Shown here piece after piece: positions 1 to 8,412 of a stretch of 34,326 nucleotides of DNA (position 1 is the first letter of the stretch; each line of letters begins with the position of its first letter). This DNA is from a virus, in IMG/VR virus record IMGVR_UViG_3300010883_000184, positions 1 to 34,326 of that record. One strand, given 5' to 3'. The notes below the pieces were generated by a model, which was given only the letters and a program-made list of their open reading frames with translations, was not told the DNA's origin and made no database searches. A program made the translations under genes and the position numbers.

Positions 1-248
1 AGCCGTGATTTTAAGTTTGAAGTGTTGTTCGTGAACGCCTCCAAAACAGGTGTCTGTAAAATCTCTAGATCATAGTAAGCGCTGCCGCTAGCATGATCCT
101 TGTTATACAAACCATAATTGATCTCGTCATCACCCAATGCGAACTTGGTGATTTTAAAACTGCCGTCGCCCTGGGCCAACCTCAGTCTTCCAGTATCTGT
201 TAAGACCGCATCTAAAATGATGTCTCCAGAGTTGTCTAAAAATGCCAT
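1..248 (-). CDS. Virion structural protein, N-terminal part only (runs off left edge)
   Basis: The gene starts at ATG 246-248 and stays open to base 1, giving 82 complete codons with no stop. I translated it by hand; it begins MAFLDNSGDIILDAVLTDTG. A perfect AAGGAG ribosome site sits at 255-260, six bases before the ATG, which fixes the start. The N-terminal ~45 residues (LTDTGR, then an FK pair, then a DDEINY motif) resemble the N-terminus of the 335-residue protein at 7405-8412, so both may carry the same mounting domain. It lies 39 bases after the 997-residue gene and belongs to the same operon. From memory, proteins with this N-terminus occur in marine phage genomes as uncharacterised structural proteins; I could not check this. 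The molecular role is unknown. Confidence 0.8.
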   Translation of the reverse strand, partial: MAFLDNSGDIILDAVLTDTGRLRLAQGDGSFKITKFALGDDEINYGLYNKDHASGSAYYDLEILQTPVLEAFTNNTSNLKSR

Positions 249-254
249 AATCTA

Positions 255-260
255 CTCCTT
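255..260 (-). promoter_or_regulatory. Shine-Dalgarno AAGGAG for the left-edge gene
   Basis: On the minus strand the sequence reads AAGGAG, six bases upstream of the ATG at 246-248. It supports a separate translation start in one of the few real gaps of the window (249-287). Confidence 0.8.
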
Positions 261-287
261 GCAAATATAAATAGTGCTAATTCTTAA

Positions 288-3281
288 TTATTCTTTTGTT
301 ACCTTCTTCTTGTTGAAGGCAAGGTTAATATCGAGTTTTTTGCCCGTCGATTTAGAAGTGACTCTAATTTTAAATTTTCGCTTCTTAGTATCGTCTGGTC
401 CGTTAAACATATGGTCAAGCTCGGATTTCTCGTCATAATAGACTTGTTGCAAACTTGGTCTTATCATTAAATATTTTTGACATTCCTTAACGGACTCAGA
501 ATAGTTCGGTTCTTCAAAATTAATTACGCGTATCATAGGTTTGACGGCGCCTTTGTCATCTATTAACTCAACTTCATATACCACAGTTGGGTTAGAAATG
601 TGTCCATGGGCATCGACTGCTCTAAACGTATAATAGTATCTTTTATTGGGAGAAATCTTTTCATCGTAATGTGTGCTTGCTATTGTAGCATACAATTCAA
701 AATCTTTATAAGAATTTGGTTTTTTATCAGTTCTAAATATTTGAAACTGTTTTACTGGGTCATCAGAAGAGAACAGTACCTTGTCATCTGGCGACATCTG
801 GGCGCCCTTGATAAAATCGTATTCTGTCTCATCTCCTGGTAACATTATAACCGGTTTAGCTCGGTAGGTGTCGACTAACCCGTCTAACAGTATTAAGATT
901 TTATTGTTAATAGCTCTGTAAGGCACTATGTTAACATCAGGAGGCACAGGAGGGTTGTCGGAGATCACAACGTCTGGTGATTGGAAGTATAAGTCCTCCA
1001 TTAAGACGATATCAGGCACAATATCGACACCAAAAGTAGCAGAATATTGTTGGCCAGCGGCGCCGCCTCCTGGTTTACCGACGTCGGGCTTTGGAGCGCG
1101 CTCTAGGTCTTGCCAATTGTTGGCCTTGTATATGCCGTCTGGGTTGGCGACGTCGACTGGTTCAAATCCTTCTTTTGAATCGTGCCAAATATAATTGTAC
1201 TTGCAACCAAAAACAACTTTTATTTCGTGTACATTATATCGATATATTTTGTCTTTGCCATACATCAGTTGTGTGTCGACGTATTTGAACAAATCTAAAT
1301 CAGATGTATTTGGTATAATGAAGTTTTGAACGATAACAAACTTATCGTCGGATTGCCCGGGAGTTTTTTGAAGTTTTTCAATTTTGTAAGCAACAACCTC
1401 ATGATACGCAGGCTTTCCTTCCATCAAATCACGAAAAGTACGATGATGTTTTTTGTATATGTTTAGAAGCTTGGTTTTTAATACTCCTCCGAGCACTATT
1501 TTCCACATTTGATTAAACTCATCGACATTCATTGGTTCATGTATATCGTGACGTACATAAGTTACGTAATCTTGTATGTCATGACTGGCGCTTGCACCGT
1601 CAGGCGCCCCGTAGTAGTTGGGATCTTCGGTGTAGTCTTTGATATCTCTTATCAAATTGTGGACTTTTTTCGGTGATGCTACGACAGTCTGCCCAAGGTC
1701 GTTGCCCGTCTTGTAGATTAGATTCCCATCCATAATATTGTCGTAGTGATGTTCTGAATAATAATCGAAGAAAGGCACGGTCAGATACGATCGGTTGACC
1801 ACCTCACCGGCTTCGTCCAGAGCTGTTATATTTGCGCCCTGTTCGGCGTAATCGAGCATATCGTTCGTGTTGAACTCGGCTATTTTATTGACAAAAAACT
1901 TAGTAAAAAGAAGCTGTTTGATCAAATCTCCAATTTCAGTAAAAACTTTTGTTTGAAATTCTATTTCCGAGTAAAATGGAAAATGTTTTTTAATTTCATG
2001 TACTTTTTCAAGATTTTTTAATAGATGCGGACTAAAAGCTAGATTGCTAAGCCTCTGGTTGACTCCCACGATTTGGATTGTGTGCACAAGCGCGTCCAGG
2101 TAGCCGAACTTACCATCGGCAACCAAGGTTGATATTGATCTTATTGAGGCTGCCCAAATATTAAAATAGGATTCATAAAGTCCGGAAAGATCTAAACTTT
2201 TAGATTTCATTTTTATAAACTTGGATATTAAGTCAGGTGGAACGCGGCCGAAATTTGTCGTTAATATTTCCAAGGGAAAGCGCGGGGCCCAGTCTTCTAG
2301 AGTGCCTAGGCTATGTGGGAACATATTCTCTGCTGGGCCAACGTATTGACCTGCTTCATTGTAATATGTACCTGCAGATTCTAGGTCATAAAGATCTTCA
2401 ATTTCAAACTTATTTAGCAGCATTCTTAAAAACCCATATGGAGTCGGCAAAAAAGTATCGCGCGCTGAGTTGGGTACCCAATCTAACGTACTCGATAATT
2501 CTTCTTCGTATGATTTACTATTCAATCTGCTATTGTAGTAAGTTGAAACTGAAGCGTGTGCTGATTTGCCAAAAGGTTGCTTTGACAGCATCTCTTTCGG
2601 AGTGAACGGGGTAACAGATACGTGATGATGATCGTAATAGGCTCCGCCCGGGGCGGATCCTGCATTTCTAATGATCGGCTCATAGTAGTTAGCGCCTTTG
2701 TTGATACCACACTTTATAAACCCAGACCAAAGGTTGAAGTTTGGTCTCTTGTTCTTAGCTAACTCTGGTTTCTCTGCTTCTTCGTCCGTTAAAGGTGCGT
2801 CTTTTGCCGTAAGCCCCTTAACGTTAATAGTAACCTTCTCGCGCCAGACAGCAGAAAAGAAAAAAGGATCTTCAATATTCCCGTTTAAGTAACCAACGTT
2901 GTCATCATTAAAAAATCCCGGATACTCTGAATTTGTTTCCGGTGCGCAGTATCCTATCTCAAGAGGTTTGTTATAAAATACGTTTAGGGGGCCCCAGTTA
3001 TTACCAACTGTAACTGGTGATTGTGCTTCATAAGGATCTGAAGGAGCTTCGTTCCAAGAGCGCCCTAAAGCTATTCTTAAATTGTCTTGGTTAACGAACC
3101 CTTTTGAAGATCCACCGTTGTTGTACGTTAAAAAAAACATACCGTTGTTATTGCCAACAGATCCGCCGGTAGATACATATTGTTCAGGTGTTGAAGCAAG
3201 AGGGGTGGAGCCGGTCCTCTCTGGGGCGCCCCAAGACTCTTGATTTATAATCAATTTCTTTTTTCCAACTAAATCAGTCAT
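288..3281 (-). CDS. Large virion structural protein with FN3-like domain (997 aa)
   Basis: The family is not recognised as a whole. Residues ~795-908 look like a fibronectin type III fold: a LILLDGLV strand, a QIFRTD strand, then YYYTFRAVDAHGHISNP, which matches the usual FN3 F/G-strand pattern. FN3 domains are common on phage tail and baseplate surfaces and often bind carbohydrate or mediate packing. Residues 218-220 are a His triplet (DHHHV). The central part (~330-480) is rich in amphipathic helices. The C-terminal ~35 residues are Lys-rich and end in a beta-like segment. The ATG overlaps the stop of the 1374-residue gene as TAATG. A strong GGAGGAGA ribosome site lies within the last codons of that upstream gene, so the two are coupled. 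There is no signal peptide or clear membrane segment. A peripheral baseplate or fibre-attachment role is inferred from position only. Confidence 0.7.
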   Translation of the reverse strand: MTDLVGKKKLIINQESWGAPERTGSTPLASTPEQYVSTGGSVGNNNGMFFLTYNNGGSSKGFVNQDNLRIALGRSWNEAPSDPYEAQSPVTVGNNWGPLNVFYNKPLEIGYCAPETNSEYPGFFNDDNVGYLNGNIEDPFFFSAVWREKVTINVKGLTAKDAPLTDEEAEKPELAKNKRPNFNLWSGFIKCGINKGANYYEPIIRNAGSAPGGAYYDHHHVSVTPFTPKEMLSKQPFGKSAHASVSTYYNSRLNSKSYEEELSSTLDWVPNSARDTFLPTPYGFLRMLLNKFEIEDLYDLESAGTYYNEAGQYVGPAENMFPHSLGTLEDWAPRFPLEILTTNFGRVPPDLISKFIKMKSKSLDLSGLYESYFNIWAASIRSISTLVADGKFGYLDALVHTIQIVGVNQRLSNLAFSPHLLKNLEKVHEIKKHFPFYSEIEFQTKVFTEIGDLIKQLLFTKFFVNKIAEFNTNDMLDYAEQGANITALDEAGEVVNRSYLTVPFFDYYSEHHYDNIMDGNLIYKTGNDLGQTVVASPKKVHNLIRDIKDYTEDPNYYGAPDGASASHDIQDYVTYVRHDIHEPMNVDEFNQMWKIVLGGVLKTKLLNIYKKHHRTFRDLMEGKPAYHEVVAYKIEKLQKTPGQSDDKFVIVQNFIIPNTSDLDLFKYVDTQLMYGKDKIYRYNVHEIKVVFGCKYNYIWHDSKEGFEPVDVANPDGIYKANNWQDLERAPKPDVGKPGGGAAGQQYSATFGVDIVPDIVLMEDLYFQSPDVVISDNPPVPPDVNIVPYRAINNKILILLDGLVDTYRAKPVIMLPGDETEYDFIKGAQMSPDDKVLFSSDDPVKQFQIFRTDKKPNSYKDFELYATIASTHYDEKISPNKRYYYTFRAVDAHGHISNPTVVYEVELIDDKGAVKPMIRVINFEEPNYSESVKECQKYLMIRPSLQQVYYDEKSELDHMFNGPDDTKKRKFKIRVTSKSTGKKLDINLAFNKKKVTKE

Positions 3282-6200
3282 TAGTAGTCTCCTCCGGCGC
3301 CTGGCTCTCCACCAGATCCTCCTTGACCCATTTGATTCATAGAGTCTTGAGCTTCGTCGCTCAAGAGGGTGCCCTGTTGCATTTGTTGCATACCCCCAGC
3401 AATAGCGGCGTTACCAGTAAGCATATCAGCTCCCGGCAAAGAGATTGGAGACGGATCGGGCCCAGTCTGAGGCATATCTAACACGCCTAAATTTGTCATA
3501 CCTTTTGTAAGCGTGACCATCATATCTTGCAACATTGCTTGGTTTTGTGCTTCGAAAAAAGCAAGCATTGAGGGTAGGGAGCCGAGGAGATCAACCTCTG
3601 GCAATGGTACCGGTGGAGGCACAGAAGCTTCTTCTGGATTATTGGTCAACATGAAATAACGGTCTACAATCGGAAAGTCCTCGATGCTATGGAGGAAACG
3701 TGGGCGCCAATACTTTACCCTGCAAAACAAGGTTTGCGAAGAAGACAGATCTTCTGCCTGCAAGAGCGTCCACTTGTCTGCCATCGCAAGCATACTCTGC
3801 TGCCCGTCCGTTGGGTCGCCGACGCCATGGCCGGTAAATTTCTCAATTGCTGCTACCATGTTGAAATTAAAAAACTTTAACGCATTGTTCTGAGGCGAAG
3901 AAGTTTCAAACATGTCCTGCATAAGTGGCCTCATGAAATTAGGGTTAAGTCCATGTTTCTCAAAACGTGAATTCACAAAGAAAAGCTTGTAGACGTTTGG
4001 ATAGTCTTCTTCCCAAACACTCTCCGCGGTGATCGCGCCCTCGGGTATATCCAATTCACTCTGTTTGTTCGAAGATATAAAGTCACGGAAAAAGTCGTTT
4101 GGTATTGTCATACCATCAGAATAATAATCACTTGTTATTTTATCATAATCAGGTGGATCGTGTTCCAAACCGCGAACGGCGCCAGGTTCTTCGACTGAGC
4201 CATGACCAAAGAAGAAATTATGTTTTCCTAGGTCGTGCACCGTTATATTATATTTAGAAAAATACGATTTATAGGCTTCTCGTTGGTTGACCGGTATTTT
4301 TGCCCCTTCGTACGCAGCAGGCGAGGTCAAATCAGAAGCTTTAGCATACGAGTCAGAAAGGTCTGCGTATCCTAGATCATTTTTGTTTTTAACAAAATTG
4401 GCCAGGCTGATTAGAACACTGTTCATCAGATTGGAATTGAAATAATTCGGGCCATAAATACTAGTAGTGCTTGCTCCCGTTGTGCCGGCTAACACATTTT
4501 GAATTTGGTCGCTGAAGGCCTTGTATCGAAAGTTAAAGGACGTGCCTTGTTTCGACGAATCTGACAGTTCTATAATAGAAGGAGTTAAATACGAGTACAT
4601 TTGATTAGAAAGGACGTCGTAGGACCCATCTTTGTTCTTCGTCTTCTTCGTCGCGCCCAGGCCTTGTGTTGCGAACGCGACCGGCGCAATGACGCCTCCA
4701 TCGTTTTTTCCTTGCGATTGGCCTGACAACAAAAGAGGGTCTGCTAACGCATAGGTTGTGTACTTCGCCAGATCCGCTAAGCAACGGTTAGAAAAGTAAG
4801 GTTTTGTTAGTATACGTATTCCACCGTAAGATGAGAATAACTCGTTCCCAAGAGATAAGAAATCCACATAATAGTTTTTATTAGCAGTTGCCTTAAAGAT
4901 TTCTCGGGGATGATCAAAAGTATGACTTTCATTGATTATACCCTGGGTACTACACAGTTTACCGATATAAAACGATTCTGGAAGTGCCTGATCGTCCGAA
5001 ATTGTTGTTTTGTCTTGTAAACTATTTGAATTATTGTTTTTTTTCTTTTTAGCAGAATTTAGTAGCTTGTTTAGTTGGCTTATCATATTATCATAGAGTT
5101 TGCCAACAAGCAAAATTCCCTCCGGGCTGCCGTTTACAGCGGGCCCGGGATAAAGCAGCTTAGTATATTTTGCTGCCATGGGGCCGAGGTCTGCGTATGA
5201 TTCTATCGTAGAGAACAACTTCATGTAATTCATTATGTGGGCGGGAGCTTTAACCCACACAGGGGCCTTGTTATCATCATGGAAATTCCCGACGCCAGCA
5301 TCGTCATATGCAAGCTTAGAAAATTCGGGGCGGAAAGATTTATAATTATTGTCATAGTAAGGAACATACAGCGATTTTTTAGTGTGTTTTTCGTCGCCGA
5401 TCTGACCGGTGGCTTTAGAGATAGTTGTCTCGCTTAACACTTTTGTTGGTACACTAGAAGATGCCAGTTTGTAGTAAGCGTCCAGCTGTTGCCTGATCTC
5501 TTTATAAAGTTTAAGATGTTTTCTTATAAAAATAGGAGTACCATCATAAAATTCCAGCTCCACTTCGTACTGGTATTCTCCGCTGGTGAAACTTGAAACT
5601 TCGTTGTCTGAAAAAGTAAAATATCTGGTGGTGTCTGCGTTTTTTGTGTTTAGGCCAATCTCGCTGAAGGTAGCTTCGTCAATTTTATAAGTTGTTTTAT
5701 AACTTTTAAAGGCGTCGGTATCTTTTAGGCAGGCCAGAACTCTAGTAGGCTCCTGATATGCGGACCGGTCGGCAAAACATTTATACCCGTTGCGGTAAGA
5801 GCTTGGTTCGATTCTTTTTCTTTTAATCTTCAAGTCAATAATTTTAGAATAATTTAAAATCTGTTTTATGTAGAAAGAGTGTTGAGTGGCTCCTCTGTTC
5901 AAAAAACCCAAGTAGTATGAATTATTCATCAGAAGATTATGAAAATCGATGTAGAACATGCCGTGAGCAGCGTTATCCTTGCTTCTTGTTAAATAAAGAC
6001 TAGAATATTCGTTGTCGTTGTCTTTTTTATCTTTATAGATGTCTTTTATTGTTGCTTTTTGGTATTTGACACCCAAAGTGCCGCCGATAAGAGCCAGTTC
6101 CTCCTCGATCTCCTGGTACGCAGGCAGTACGTTCGACGTTGCACTTACTCCCGTTATAACCACCGTTCCGTCTGGCTTCGTAACAAACATTTCATCCGGA

Positions 6201-7405
6201 ATTTTTTGGTTAATAGGGTCAACGTTGTCGTGCACTAGGCCGTTGGGAGCCTGGATTACGCTTAGTTTGGCCTGATTCGTGCCGGCGTGGTGGTTTGAGC
6301 CTGCCATGTATCCAACATACCCATCAGCGGATGGTGCACCTGCCACTTGTCCGTCAGCGGTAGTGGGGCCGTGGTAATGCACAGGTCCGGACCATTCGCG
6401 ACCATCGTTGTCAATAAATGCTTCTCTTGTGGATGCTACTTTGTCTCCTCTTAAAATAATTTCTGCGCTTGGAGGGCCTTCCATGTCTAAACTGTCTTTC
6501 CACTTAGATGCACCGGCGGGTATATCTATTACGTTGCTTAAATTCAAGCTAGCATAAACTATCACACCTAAATTTGGTGCAATATAATTACCGTTTTCGT
6601 CTTTATCAACAAGGTTGGTCCATTTTTTATTATTGTTGTTAATAATCTCTGCCTCTAAACCCGTGGCGGACGGTGGGACTACATTCAAGCGGTCAGATAG
6701 CTCTTCTGACGTAAGTTTTGACTTCCACGAAAAAGAATATTCATATGGTATGGCATAATACACATCACCCTTGTAAATTTCCTCTCTGACCTTACCGGGT
6801 CCAATATCAATGCCTGGATTTCCACCGAATCCGGTCTGTGACATACCAACCAAGCCAGATAGGTGCAATGGAGTTCGTTTTAGGCACGCAAAAGGATCAC
6901 CTTTGGCTTTCTGGCCCTCCCCCATTCCATATATTTTGCCAGAAGTCGGGTTATAACCGCCTATTATGCTCCAATAATCTAAATTTCTAGCTGGTATCTT
7001 TGTGCCACCCCAATTTTCAGCATATGCCAATTGGTTTTTCATAAAAATAGAGTACTCTCCTTGAATCTTTGTCAAGGGACTTGACTTTCTCATATACGAA
7101 AGTCCTCTATTAGACTGTAGAGTTATGATGTTGAGATTAAAACAATCAAATATGCTAGTTATGCCATCATCTGTCAGATTTAAATCGACATCCGCTAACC
7201 AAGAGTTAGTCAGAAGGCTATCTTTACGTTGATATAGCTCCATCTGCAGTGTTATTTTTTTTTCGCCAGTGTTAACTCTATTGTAGACACGCACTCCGGG
7301 CGCAGGAGCTTGAAACGTGGGTGTGTCTTCTTCAACAATGATCTTTTTAATCCGCACGTGCGGTAAAATATCACCGACCATGGTATCTAGTACATTTGTC
7401 GCCAT
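3281..7405 (-). CDS. Large virion structural protein with His cluster and Met/Gln/Gly-rich tail (1374 aa)
   Basis: No family is assigned. After a short N-terminal lead the protein is mostly mixed beta and loop. A WSGPVHYHGP motif contains His343 and His345, with an HH pair at 372-373, so four histidines fall within 31 residues. HxH motifs bind iron in some contractile-tail spike tips, but nothing else here says spike. Around residues 630-660 a YEVELEFYDGTP strand pattern is followed by a Leu/Tyr-rich helix. Residues ~787-795 are a Lys/Asn low-complexity stretch. The last ~115 residues are disorder-like: a Pro-rich linker, then Met/Gln/Gly-rich repeats ending GGDY. The start is ATG 7403-7405 in a TAATG overlap with the stop of the 335-residue gene, and GAGGT at 7412-7416 is the likely ribosome site. 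It is a virion component by context; the role is unknown. Confidence 0.7.
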   Translation of the reverse strand: MATNVLDTMVGDILPHVRIKKIIVEEDTPTFQAPAPGVRVYNRVNTGEKKITLQMELYQRKDSLLTNSWLADVDLNLTDDGITSIFDCFNLNIITLQSNRGLSYMRKSSPLTKIQGEYSIFMKNQLAYAENWGGTKIPARNLDYWSIIGGYNPTSGKIYGMGEGQKAKGDPFACLKRTPLHLSGLVGMSQTGFGGNPGIDIGPGKVREEIYKGDVYYAIPYEYSFSWKSKLTSEELSDRLNVVPPSATGLEAEIINNNNKKWTNLVDKDENGNYIAPNLGVIVYASLNLSNVIDIPAGASKWKDSLDMEGPPSAEIILRGDKVASTREAFIDNDGREWSGPVHYHGPTTADGQVAGAPSADGYVGYMAGSNHHAGTNQAKLSVIQAPNGLVHDNVDPINQKIPDEMFVTKPDGTVVITGVSATSNVLPAYQEIEEELALIGGTLGVKYQKATIKDIYKDKKDNDNEYSSLYLTRSKDNAAHGMFYIDFHNLLMNNSYYLGFLNRGATQHSFYIKQILNYSKIIDLKIKRKRIEPSSYRNGYKCFADRSAYQEPTRVLACLKDTDAFKSYKTTYKIDEATFSEIGLNTKNADTTRYFTFSDNEVSSFTSGEYQYEVELEFYDGTPIFIRKHLKLYKEIRQQLDAYYKLASSSVPTKVLSETTISKATGQIGDEKHTKKSLYVPYYDNNYKSFRPEFSKLAYDDAGVGNFHDDNKAPVWVKAPAHIMNYMKLFSTIESYADLGPMAAKYTKLLYPGPAVNGSPEGILLVGKLYDNMISQLNKLLNSAKKKKNNNSNSLQDKTTISDDQALPESFYIGKLCSTQGIINESHTFDHPREIFKATANKNYYVDFLSLGNELFSSYGGIRILTKPYFSNRCLADLAKYTTYALADPLLLSGQSQGKNDGGVIAPVAFATQGLGATKKTKNKDGSYDVLSNQMYSYLTPSIIELSDSSKQGTSFNFRYKAFSDQIQNVLAGTTGASTTSIYGPNYFNSNLMNSVLISLANFVKNKNDLGYADLSDSYAKASDLTSPAAYEGAKIPVNQREAYKSYFSKYNITVHDLGKHNFFFGHGSVEEPGAVRGLEHDPPDYDKITSDYYSDGMTIPNDFFRDFISSNKQSELDIPEGAITAESVWEEDYPNVYKLFFVNSRFEKHGLNPNFMRPLMQDMFETSSPQNNALKFFNFNMVAAIEKFTGHGVGDPTDGQQSMLAMADKWTLLQAEDLSSSQTLFCRVKYWRPRFLHSIEDFPIVDRYFMLTNNPEEASVPPPVPLPEVDLLGSLPSMLAFFEAQNQAMLQDMMVTLTKGMTNLGVLDMPQTGPDPSPISLPGADMLTGNAAIAGGMQQMQQGTLLSDEAQDSMNQMGQGGSGGEPGAGGDY
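3288..3295 (-). promoter_or_regulatory. Shine-Dalgarno GGAGGAGA for the 997-aa gene
   Basis: GGAGGAGA on the minus strand lies just upstream of the ATG at 3279-3281. It also encodes part of the Gly-Gly-Asp end of the upstream protein. It is the strongest ribosome site in the window and implies heavy translation of the 997-residue protein. Confidence 0.75.
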
Positions 7406-8412
7406 TAACAGACCTCGCCTGGCTCATCGGCCTCGTCTTCATAGATATCAAATATCTTTTTGTTGTCTTGGTTCAGGATATCTACGCACTCCTGTGTCTT
7501 ACTATCAGTAAATACCCCTTTCTTCAAGTTATCCGGGTCTAAACGACATATTTCCTCTGTAACCTCATCGTCTGCTAGGACATCCATATAATATTCTACG
7601 TTGTCTTGCATAATCACAGGTGGGGTGTGTTGCATGAAGTCGAACTCGTCTACCATCGTCAAAGGTTTGTTAAAATGTAGGGGTCTTAGATGTTCAATAG
7701 TATTGTCCCCTTTCACTTCTTCTAAAATCTCATATATCTCAATATCAAAATTCTTTTTTTGATAAGGAGCGTTCTGTTCTAAGATTTTTATAAATAACAT
7801 TATCTCTTCTTGTTTCGTAACAACACCAAAAGAGATAGAAGGATCTTCTATTTCATAAAAATCGTCGCCCTCGGTTTCAATGTACTCTAAAGTTATTTCG
7901 CTCGCAAGTTGTGGTATTTTTAATGTATTTTTTCCTCCACTCTCCTCTTTTAAGTCTAAAAAACCAACAGAACTGTTAATTTGTCCTTGTAAGAAGCTCG
8001 CCTGCATCGCAGGTGCGTTTTCTTTTCTGATGTCGCTTGTTCCAATAGGTTGCGGCATAGCATAGTTCTTAATAGCGGTCGGCTGCTGGCTTTTTCCGCC
8101 TAGTTCCTCCTGACCTGACAAAACTTTGTTGTAGTTGTTTAAAAATTGCTTCTCTAAACTGCTGAAGGAGATTTGAGGCTTTGATCGAGGGGCTCCGTAG
8201 TCAGTGGAAGCAGAGCCATCCCAAGCTTTATAAATTCTTTCATGAGAAGAGTTCTGCTCTTCAGTCCCTCCTCCTGCTTCAACGTTGTAAAGGATATCTT
8301 CATCAAAAAAGGAGTAAAATGTTGGCTTGAAACGGCCTTTGGACAGCAGGTGGCGCCCAAACTGGGTCAACTGTAAGTCAATTACTTCTTCTTTTTCGTT
8401 GAAGAACTCCAT
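7405..8412 (-). CDS. Virion structural protein sharing an N-terminal domain with the left-edge gene (335 aa)
   Basis: The function is not known. The first ~45 residues contain IDLQLTQFGRHLLSKG, then an FK pair, then FFDEDILYN. This aligns along its length with the N-terminus of the left-edge protein (LTDTGR, FK, DDEINY), which suggests a shared domain. The rest is acidic: the middle has beta-like segments, and the C-terminal ~60 residues are Asp/Glu-rich (for example DIYEDEADEPGE). There are no membrane segments. The start ATG 8410-8412 overlaps the stop of the 3272-residue gene as TAATG, with an AAGGTG ribosome site at 8421-8426. It is the smallest protein of this half of the cluster, lying between two giants. 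An adaptor joining larger pieces would fit, but that is inference from size and position. Confidence 0.7.
   Translation of the reverse strand: MEFFNEKEEVIDLQLTQFGRHLLSKGRFKPTFYSFFDEDILYNVEAGGGTEEQNSSHERIYKAWDGSASTDYGAPRSKPQISFSSLEKQFLNNYNKVLSGQEELGGKSQQPTAIKNYAMPQPIGTSDIRKENAPAMQASFLQGQINSSVGFLDLKEESGGKNTLKIPQLASEITLEYIETEGDDFYEIEDPSISFGVVTKQEEIMLFIKILEQNAPYQKKNFDIEIYEILEEVKGDNTIEHLRPLHFNKPLTMVDEFDFMQHTPPVIMQDNVEYYMDVLADDEVTEEICRLDPDNLKKGVFTDSKTQECVDILNQDNKKIFDIYEDEADEPGEVC

Noticed and set aside
266-273. Perfect TATAAATA in the gap between the left-edge and 997-aa genes
   Set aside because: It is on the plus strand and would read antisense into the 997-aa gene. Similar plus-strand matches occur inside coding DNA at 7789-7796, 14648-14655 and 25948-25955, so chance is likely.
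5036-5050. A AAA AAC slippery heptamer in frame in the 1374-aa gene (possible -1 frameshift)
   Set aside because: The -1 frame stops within two codons and I see no stimulatory stem; a Lys/Asn low-complexity stretch explains the run.
7751-7761. A AAA AAG heptamer in frame in the 335-aa gene, as in dnaX
   Set aside because: The -1 frame ends at TGA after two further codons, and there is no upstream Shine-Dalgarno stimulator or clear hairpin.
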